A stretch of DNA of 11,327 bases from RGIG4140 sp045655105. Lineage in GTDB: Bacteria; Pseudomonadota; Alphaproteobacteria; CAAHEQ01; UBA3637. Positions within the stretch are counted from its first letter, which is position 1. Each line of letters opens with the position of its first letter. Below, piece after piece: positions 6,118-11,327 of the stretch. The translations under genes were made by a program, and so were the position numbers. Below the pieces are notes generated by a model. That model worked only from the letters and a program-made list of their open reading frames with translations. It was not told the origin of the DNA and ran no database searches. Location of the stretch: contig JAZOOQ010000051.1 in the NCBI GenBank assembly GCA_045655105.1, positions 1 through 11,327 of the forward strand, given 5' to 3'.

Positions 6118-7548
6118 ATGGCTAAATTTAAAACAAAAAATTCAACTCTCTCTTTATTATTAACAGGATCTATTTTTTTTGCTGCTGGATGTTTAACAAC
6201 TCTTTATGGCCCTCAAGTTTACTCATTTGCAAAAAATATTATTTCGCAACCAAAAATTTCTGTTGTTATGTCTACTTACAACAGAGAACATGCTATTGCA
6301 GGAGCAGTTGAATCTATTTTAAATCAATCAATGAAAGATTTTGAACTAATTGTTGTTAATGATGGATCAACAGATAAAACGCAAGAAATATTAGAAGAAT
6401 ATGCCAAAAAAGATAGTCGTCTTGTTGTAATTAAAAATGAAAAAAACTTGGGTCTTGTTGCAGGATTAAATAAAGGTTTAGACGCAGCAAAAGGAAAATA
6501 TATCGCCAGAATGGATGATGATGACAAATCATTACCATACCGCTTAGAAAGACAACTTCTTGCCATGGAAACTTATCCACATATCACTGTTTTAGGTGCA
6601 GGATTTGCCTCTGGAAAAGAAAAAATGCCAACAGGTAAACCAAAAATTAAAAATCCAGATGAAATAGAATTAAACACATATTTTAGCAGTGGTCTAGCCC
6701 ATCCAACAATCATTATCCGTAAAGACTTTTTAAATAAAAATAATATTAGATATGACGAAAAATATTTATATGCTGAAGATTGTGGTTTATATAAAAAAAT
6801 ACTTGAAAAAGGTGGAAAAATTTCTATTTTACAAGAACCTGTTTTAGTTTTTGGCTATGTTAAAAAGGTTAATAAACCAGATAAATATGCATATACACAA
6901 GCAGAATCTTTTAAACGGCTTCAACAAGAAAAATTAGCCCCATTTTTTAAGGCTCCATATGAAATTTTAGGAGCATTTAATGGTGATGTAAATCGTTGCA
7001 TTATGCTTAAAGAAATGGTCAAGGTAAATAAAGAGAAAAAAATCTTAAATCAATCTATTGTTGAAAAAAGATATAATAAAATTTGTCCTCAAGAAGGTGA
7101 AGATGCTCTTTTCTTTTCACATCCAGATTGGGGAGCATTTGTTATCTTTGATGAAGCAAAAGAAAATATCAAACGTAAAGATGTTCCAACTGAAACAGCA
7201 AAAATCCTTGATGAATCTGACAATCATATAACGGTTAAATGGCAGAATTATAATCTTCCAGAAACATTTATTAAAACTCAACAGAACGAATATAAATTTA
7301 CTACTGAAACAATTCTTCCAAATATAAAAAACAGTACTATATATGATATTCAACACCCTCACTGGTCAGATAAACTTATTATCTTAAAAGACAAAACATT
7401 TTATCGTTTTTCAATACCAACCGAAAAAGGTAAAATTGTAAAAGAAACAAATGGTTTTATTATGATTAAATGGAATAATTGGCCAACAATTGAAGTATTC
7501 AAAAAAGATAAGAATAATCTTATTTTTGAAAAAGAATTGAAAAAATAA
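6118..7548 (+). CDS. Family 2 glycosyltransferase with N-terminal membrane segment and repeated C-terminal tail
   Basis: The 476-residue protein transfers an unidentified sugar to an unidentified acceptor. Residues about 11-31 form one hydrophobic segment after three lysines. Residues about 46-260 are a GT-A, family 2 catalytic domain: ISVVMSTYNRE at its start, VVNDGSTD (about 79-86), GLNKGLDAAKGKYIARMDDDD with the metal-binding acidic cluster at 133-136, and an AED motif (219-221) at the position of the catalytic base. The remaining part up to 476 is not part of GT-A. It contains two related units of about 65 residues, each with HPxW, a V/IPTE-xxKI segment and a KW motif. The start at 6118 is chosen for TAAGGA 7 nt upstream; the ATG at 6073 would add 15 residues. 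The gene follows murD2 and ends at a strong hairpin. A role in surface or envelope glycan synthesis is plausible, but neither donor nor acceptor can be named. Confidence 0.85.
   Translation: MAKFKTKNSTLSLLLTGSIFFAAGCLTTLYGPQVYSFAKNIISQPKISVVMSTYNREHAIAGAVESILNQSMKDFELIVVNDGSTDKTQEILEEYAKKDSRLVVIKNEKNLGLVAGLNKGLDAAKGKYIARMDDDDKSLPYRLERQLLAMETYPHITVLGAGFASGKEKMPTGKPKIKNPDEIELNTYFSSGLAHPTIIIRKDFLNKNNIRYDEKYLYAEDCGLYKKILEKGGKISILQEPVLVFGYVKKVNKPDKYAYTQAESFKRLQQEKLAPFFKAPYEILGAFNGDVNRCIMLKEMVKVNKEKKILNQSIVEKRYNKICPQEGEDALFFSHPDWGAFVIFDEAKENIKRKDVPTETAKILDESDNHITVKWQNYNLPETFIKTQQNEYKFTTETILPNIKNSTIYDIQHPHWSDKLIILKDKTFYRFSIPTEKGKIVKETNGFIMIKWNNWPTIEVFKKDKNNLIFEKELKK
7105..7299 (+). repeat. Protein-level repeat, unit 1 of the glycosyltransferase tail
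   Basis: It encodes residues about 330-394, starting ALFFSHPDW, continuing through VPTETAKI and ITVKW, and ending near NEYKF. Compared with unit 2 the HPxW, PTE and KW landmarks are displaced by a constant 77-78 residues. The similarity is seen in the protein, not in the DNA, so the duplication is old. Confidence 0.65.
7336..7527 (+). repeat. Protein-level repeat, unit 2 of the glycosyltransferase tail
   Basis: It encodes residues about 407-470, starting TIYDIQHPHW, continuing through IPTEKGKI and IMIKW, and ending near NLIFEK. Each unit appears made of short beta strands rich in aromatic and charged residues, which suggests a beta-sheet module, possibly for binding glycan or for dimerisation. 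That role is inference. Confidence 0.65.
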
Positions 7549-7556
7549 ATTAAGTT

Positions 7557-7591
7557 AAAAAGAGATTTTCTTGATTAGAAAATCTCTTTTT
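7557..7591. terminator. Bidirectional intrinsic terminator between convergent genes
   Basis: AAAAAGAGATTTTC (7557-7570) and its exact reverse complement (7578-7591) form a 14-bp stem around a 7-nt loop. On the plus strand it begins 8 nt after the glycosyltransferase stop and is followed by a T-rich stretch. On the minus strand it begins 3 nt after the yejF stop, and the arm supplies TTTTT followed by AACTTA. It therefore can serve both convergent transcription units. Confidence 0.88.
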
Positions 7592-7594
7592 TTA

Positions 7595-9079
7595 TTAGAA
7601 ACTCGACTCGATTAACTGTTTTGTATACAATGATTGAGGATTTGAGAACACTTCTTTTAAAGTTCCATATTCTTGCATTTTTCCATTTTTCATAACCAAA
7701 ACATAATCACTCATTGCTTCTACAAGCCGCATGTCATGTGTAATAAAAAGATACACAAAACCATATTCTTGTTGTAATTTATTTAAAAGCACTTTTAACT
7801 TACCTTGCATCGTTTTATCCAAAGAAGCCATAACCTCATCTAAAATCAAAATTTTTGGTTTTAAAATCAAAACACGAGCCAAAGCAATTCTTGTTCGTTG
7901 TCCACCTGAAATTTCATGAGGATATCTATCCATCAATAATTCTGGATTAAGACCAACAGAAATCAAAACTTCTTCAACCTTTTGAATTCGTTCTTGTTTA
8001 TTTAATTTTGGATAATGAATTTTAAGACCTTCTTGAACAATATCAAAAATGGTTAATCGAGGGTTTAATGAACCTGCAGCATCTTGCATCACAATTTGAA
8101 TCATGGAGCGCATTTTCAAAAGTTCTTTTCCTTTTAATGAGAAAAAATCTTTCCCATCAATAAAAACTTTTCCTTCTTGAGCTGGGATAATACGCATAAG
8201 AGCATGAATTAGGGACGATTTACCACTACCACTTTCACCAACAATTCCCAGTGTTTGTCCTTGTTTTAATGAAAATGAAATACTTTGTACAGCTTTAAAA
8301 TTTCCATATGAAACAGAAACATCTTGCACATCTAATAAATCTTCACCACAACCTTCAACAAAAATTCGTTTTCGATATCTTCCTAAAGAAGGCTTTTTAG
8401 TTGAAACAATTGCTCCTGCACGCATAATATAAACACGATCTGCCATCTTTTGCACAATTGATTGATCGTGGGTAATAAACAAAATGGCCAATCTTAGTTT
8501 TTTTTGCAATTTTTTCAGTAATGCTAAAATTTCTGCTTGAACCGTTACATCTAAAGCTGTTGTAGGTTCATCTGCAATTAATAAATAAGGTTTTGCTGCC
8601 AAAGCCATTGCAATCATCACTCGTTGACGTTGTCCACCAGATAACATATGGGGATATGAATGATAAATACGTTCACAATCAGTTAAATCAACAAGTCTTA
8701 ACAGTTGATATACATCCTCTTTAGATGAGGGCAAATGATGAAGCTTTAACACTTCTTCAATCTGAGAGCCTGCTAAATGCAAAGGATTTAAACTTGTCAT
8801 CGGTTCTTGAAAAATCATACTAATTTTTCTGCCCCTAACCTGCTCCATTTCCCTTTTATCTAGCGTCATTAAATTTGTTTTCTTTAAATAAATTTCCCCT
8901 TGATAGATTGCATTTTGATGCAATCTTAAAATGCTTTGTGCAACAGTTGATTTACCAGAGCCACTATTCCCAAGCAAAGCCACAAATTCTCCTGGTTTGA
9001 CCGCTAAATTAACATCTTTTACCGCGTCAAAATTCTTAAAAGAAACATTTAAGTTTTTAATTTCTAATAAATTATGCAT
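7595..9079 (-). CDS. yejF: Peptide ABC transporter ATP-binding protein YejF (two nucleotide-binding domains)
   Basis: YejF powers oligopeptide import through YejB/YejE and is a single chain with two ABC ATPase domains on the cytoplasmic face. In the 494-residue protein, domain 1 has Walker A GNSGSGKST (37-45), signature LSGGQ (146-150), Walker B LLIADEP (166-172) and ITHD (202-205). Domain 2 has GESGSGKSS (281-289), ISGGQ (390-394), ILILDEV (409-415) and ITHD (446-449). Two points are unusual in domain 2: Walker B is followed by VMASLD where PTSALD is usual, and the Q-loop region reads QDAAGSLNP rather than QDPxSSLNP. The catalytic Glu and His are kept. The linker between domains is short and lacks the usual HPYT-containing segment. 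The ATG at 9079 overlaps the yejE stop by 8 nt and has AGGAG 7 nt upstream. An upstream in-frame ATG at 9136 would give a 19-residue extension lying wholly inside yejE and is rejected. Confidence 0.93.
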   Translation of the reverse strand: MHNLLEIKNLNVSFKNFDAVKDVNLAVKPGEFVALLGNSGSGKSTVAQSILRLHQNAIYQGEIYLKKTNLMTLDKREMEQVRGRKISMIFQEPMTSLNPLHLAGSQIEEVLKLHHLPSSKEDVYQLLRLVDLTDCERIYHSYPHMLSGGQRQRVMIAMALAAKPYLLIADEPTTALDVTVQAEILALLKKLQKKLRLAILFITHDQSIVQKMADRVYIMRAGAIVSTKKPSLGRYRKRIFVEGCGEDLLDVQDVSVSYGNFKAVQSISFSLKQGQTLGIVGESGSGKSSLIHALMRIIPAQEGKVFIDGKDFFSLKGKELLKMRSMIQIVMQDAAGSLNPRLTIFDIVQEGLKIHYPKLNKQERIQKVEEVLISVGLNPELLMDRYPHEISGGQRTRIALARVLILKPKILILDEVMASLDKTMQGKLKVLLNKLQQEYGFVYLFITHDMRLVEAMSDYVLVMKNGKMQEYGTLKEVFSNPQSLYTKQLIESSF

Positions 9080-10100
9080 TTTTATTCTCCTGATGAGGGT
9101 CAAATGCATCTCGCACCCCTTCTCCAATGAAAACAAGAAGTGTTAACAAAAAACTCATAACAAAAAAGGCTGTTAAACCCAACCAAGGAGCAGATAAATT
9201 TTCCTTTCCTTGACGAATAAGTTCCCCTAATCCTGGTGTTCCAACAGGTAATCCGAATCCCAAAAAATCTAATGCAGAAAGAGAAACAATCGCAGATGAA
9301 AGCATAAACGGAATATAGGTTATTGTTGCAACTAAAGCATTTGGCAAAATATGCCTCCACATAATCATAAAATCACCAACTCCTAATGTTTTAGCACTTT
9401 TAATATAATCTAAACCCCTTGTTTTTAAAAATTCAGCTCGAACCACACCGGTCAACTGTGTCCAACTAAACAATAATAGAATCAACAACAAACTTAAAAA
9501 AGAAGGAGCAATTAAACTTGAGATAATAATTAAAATAAATAATTGAGGAAGTGAAGACCAAATCTCTAAAAATCGACCAATAATTAAATCTGTTTTTCCC
9601 CCAAAATAACCTTGAATCGCGCCAACTAACACACCAATAATAGCTGATAAAAACGTTAATGACAAACCAAATAATATACTGATTCTTAAAGCATATAATA
9701 ATCTGGCAAAAACATCTCTTCCTTGATCATCAGTTCCTAGTAAATGCATTCCTTCTGGTTTTGACGGAAAAGGAACTAAAGAAAAATAATCAACGGTATC
9801 ATACGAATATTTAATCAGTGGATTTAAGACAAAAAAATCATTTTCTTTCAAATAAGTTATAGTAAATGAATCGGAAAAATCTGCTGCTGTTGGCAATTCT
9901 CCACCTAACATTTTATCCGAAACAAATTCAATTTGTGGAAAATAAATTTTTTGCTTATCCCATAACAAAATTGGCTTATCATTTGCAATAAATGGCGCAA
10001 ACAAAGATATTAAAAAAATCAATAAAAATAAATACAATGAAATCAATGCTTTTTTATTTTTACAAAAGGCAGATCCACGCTTTGACTTTAATGAAAACAT
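9072..10100 (-). CDS. yejE: Peptide ABC transporter permease YejE
   Basis: YejE is one of two inner-membrane permeases of the Yej oligopeptide importer. The 342-residue protein has a first membrane segment (about 18-39) and then a periplasmic stretch to about residue 130, the long insert typical of YejE. Next comes HLLGTDDQGRDVFARLLYALRIS (about 119-142), conserved in DppC/OppC-type permeases, and about five more membrane segments. The EAA coupling loop that touches the ATPase is at about 236-255 (AKTLGVGDFMIMWRHILPNA). The ATG shares one base with the yejB stop (TAATG) and has GAGG 8 nt upstream. It ends inside the start of yejF. No truncation is visible. Confidence 0.94.
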   Translation of the reverse strand: MFSLKSKRGSAFCKNKKALISLYLFLLIFLISLFAPFIANDKPILLWDKQKIYFPQIEFVSDKMLGGELPTAADFSDSFTITYLKENDFFVLNPLIKYSYDTVDYFSLVPFPSKPEGMHLLGTDDQGRDVFARLLYALRISILFGLSLTFLSAIIGVLVGAIQGYFGGKTDLIIGRFLEIWSSLPQLFILIIISSLIAPSFLSLLLILLLFSWTQLTGVVRAEFLKTRGLDYIKSAKTLGVGDFMIMWRHILPNALVATITYIPFMLSSAIVSLSALDFLGFGLPVGTPGLGELIRQGKENLSAPWLGLTAFFVMSFLLTLLVFIGEGVRDAFDPHQENKNA

Positions 10101-11215
10101 TACATCATCCTCTTTTCAAAATGAATTCTAGGATCAATCAATGTATAGATAAAATCGCTAATTAAATTTAACACAAGCCCCAACAAAGCAAAAAGGTAAA
10201 GGCTTCCAAAAATAACAGGATAATCTCGATTTTGAACAGCTTCAAACCCTAATAAACCAAGTCCATCTAAAGAAAAAATTACCTCTATTAAAACAGAGCC
10301 TGTAAATAACATACCAACTAATAAAGATGGAAAACCCGCAATAACAATCAACATTGCATTTCGAAAAACATGCTTATACAACACTTGTCTTTCGCTTAAG
10401 CCTTTTGCTCGAGCCGTTGTTACATATGCTTTGCCAAGCTCATCTAAAAAAGCATTTCTTGTTAAGAAGCAAAGACTTGCCAAACCACCAATTGTTAAAG
10501 AAATAACTGGTAAAGTAATATGTCTTAAATAATCAACTATTTTCCCAAAAAAAGAAAGTTCACTAAAATTATCACTAACAAGTCCTTTTAAATAAAACCA
10601 ATTTAGATATTCCCCTCCGGCAAAAATAACAATTAAAAAAATAGCCAATAAAAAAGATGGGATTGAATATCCAATTGTTAAAAAGAACCCACTCATCCAG
10701 TCAAATGCTTGATTTTTCTTCATTGCCCGCTTAATTCCTAGTGGGATAGCTATTAAATAAATTAATAAAGTTGAAAAAACACCCAACGAAATTGAAACAG
10801 GCATTTTTTCCAAAATCAAAGAAATAACTGTTTTATCTTGATAAAAACTCTTTCCAAAATCAAAAACACAATAATTTTTCATCATTAAGAAAAATCTTTC
10901 CCATAAAGGTTTATCAAAGCCAAATCTTTTTTCCAATTCTTCACGTAATTCTTGCTTTAAACCTTGTGTTCCGCGATATGATGTATTTTTATCAGTCGCT
11001 TGGCTTGCACTAGAGGCAACCATTGTTCCTGTTCCTGAAATCCTAGCTGTTGCATCAGGACTCATTCCCGTTTCAAGCTTCAACATCATCTGCTCAACTG
11101 GCCCTCCTGGAGCTAATTGCACAAACATGAAATTAAGAACCATAATGCCGAAAAGCGTTACAGGAATAAGCAATAAGCGTTTTATAAAATATAATTTATT
11201 CATAATAAGCATCAT
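10100..11215 (-). CDS. yejB: Peptide ABC transporter permease YejB
   Basis: YejB is the DppB/OppB-type partner of YejE. The 371-residue protein has a first membrane segment in RLLLIPVTLFGIMVLNFMFVQLAPGGPV, with the family's FVQLAPGGPVEQ, then a periplasmic stretch with NTSYRGTQGL, FGFDKP and FDFGKSF. After the next membrane helices the EAA coupling loop lies at about 267-287 (TTARAKGLSERQVLYKHVFRNA). The C-terminus keeps GFEAVQNRDYPV and the ending DPRIHFE. These agree closely with E. coli YejB as I remember it. The start is uncertain: ATGs at 11215, 11212 and 11203 all lack a Shine-Dalgarno sequence. The ATG at 11203 aligns best with YejB N-termini and may be the 5' end of a leaderless mRNA. 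It is the first gene of the yejBEF operon in this window. Confidence 0.94.
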   Translation of the reverse strand: MMLIMNKLYFIKRLLLIPVTLFGIMVLNFMFVQLAPGGPVEQMMLKLETGMSPDATARISGTGTMVASSASQATDKNTSYRGTQGLKQELREELEKRFGFDKPLWERFFLMMKNYCVFDFGKSFYQDKTVISLILEKMPVSISLGVFSTLLIYLIAIPLGIKRAMKKNQAFDWMSGFFLTIGYSIPSFLLAIFLIVIFAGGEYLNWFYLKGLVSDNFSELSFFGKIVDYLRHITLPVISLTIGGLASLCFLTRNAFLDELGKAYVTTARAKGLSERQVLYKHVFRNAMLIVIAGFPSLLVGMLFTGSVLIEVIFSLDGLGLLGFEAVQNRDYPVIFGSLYLFALLGLVLNLISDFIYTLIDPRIHFEKRMM

Positions 11216-11238
11216 ACAAAAAAAAATATAAAAAGCAA
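11211..11238 (-). promoter_or_regulatory. Candidate yejBEF promoter overlapping the annotated start
   Basis: On the minus strand TTGCTT (11233-11238), preceded by C as in alphaproteobacterial -35 boxes, is separated by 16 nt from TATGAT (11211-11216). A transcript from it would begin about 7 nt further on, at the ATG at 11203. The TATGAT overlaps the two upstream ATGs. The match to -35 is only the CTTG part, so the call is tentative. Confidence 0.35.
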
Positions 11239-11327
11239 GAGTTTATTTTTTTTAAAGCCTTAAATAAAAATATCAATATTTATTAAATTATTTTAATTCT
11301 CATATAATTATTTAATATAATTAAAGT
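11239..11327. other. AT-rich non-coding edge upstream of yejB
   Basis: Almost only A and T, with long T-runs on the minus strand. No coding frame, and in particular no end of a yejA gene, is visible. The mixed A/T tracts could be promoter-proximal (UP-like) DNA for yejB. Confidence 0.5.

Noticed and set aside
6175..6200. Lipoprotein signal (FAAGC) in the glycosyltransferase
   Set aside because: The position -3 residue is Ala rather than Leu, and a mature catalytic glycosyltransferase as a lipoprotein is not expected. Kept only as a remark under topology.
6324..7362. Two open frames on the minus strand inside the glycosyltransferase gene (6324-6566 and 7117-7362)
   Set aside because: Both are antisense to well-supported coding sequence and their translations resemble no protein I recognise.
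9080..9136. N-terminal extension of YejF to an upstream ATG
   Set aside because: It overlaps yejE fully, adds a non-ABC-like 19 residues, and the ATG at 9079 has AGGAG at 7 nt and the family's expected N-terminus.
7731..9360. Short frames overlapping yejF and yejE (7731-7919, 8931-9146, 9100-9360)
   Set aside because: All overlap conserved ABC transporter coding sequence in other frames, and one is a Cys/Phe-rich frame shadow.

Overview
The window is AT-rich (roughly 30% GC by eye), densely coding and Gram-negative in gene content. It carries an inner-membrane YejB/YejE/YejF peptide importer, a proteobacterial-type aminopeptidase N, and a MurL/MurD2 pair for making the D-glutamate of peptidoglycan. 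A low-GC alphaproteobacterium (host-associated or gut type) is the best guess. This rests on gene content and base composition only, so it is tentative. There are no RNA genes, insertion sequences, CRISPR arrays or phage genes that I can see.

Layout. (1) Bases 1-195 hold no gene, only the terminator of the leftmost operon. (2) Minus strand, 3390 down to 196: a membrane-anchored Sel1-repeat protein followed 18 nt later by pepN, read as a two-gene operon ending at a GC-rich hairpin (about 153-178). (3) A 110-bp divergent intergenic region (3391-3500) with a possible promoter and a perfect 7-bp inverted repeat. (4) Plus strand, 3501-7548: murL, murD2 (overlapping by 23 nt) and, after a 69-nt gap, a family 2 glycosyltransferase with an N-terminal membrane segment and a repeated C-terminal domain. 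(5) A perfect 14-bp hairpin (7557-7591) that can terminate transcription from both sides. (6) Minus strand, 11215 down to 7595: yejB-yejE-yejF, translationally coupled by 1-nt and 8-nt overlaps. No yejA substrate-binding gene lies directly before yejB within the window.

How the genes work together. MurD2 is expected to ligate L-Glu (not D-Glu) to UDP-MurNAc-L-Ala, and MurL then inverts the terminal Glu at the level of the nucleotide-linked dipeptide. This replaces glutamate racemase plus canonical MurD. The pathway is known (first shown in Xanthomonas oryzae), so it is a notable variant rather than a new system. YejBEF imports oligopeptides, and in some alphaproteobacteria this transporter brings in muropeptides. 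PepN hydrolyses peptides in the cytoplasm. A cell-wall and peptide theme is therefore visible, but the operons are separate and any functional link is inference. The least explained protein is the glycosyltransferase: its predicted topology and its two-unit HPxW/KW repeat tail are the items most worth following up.
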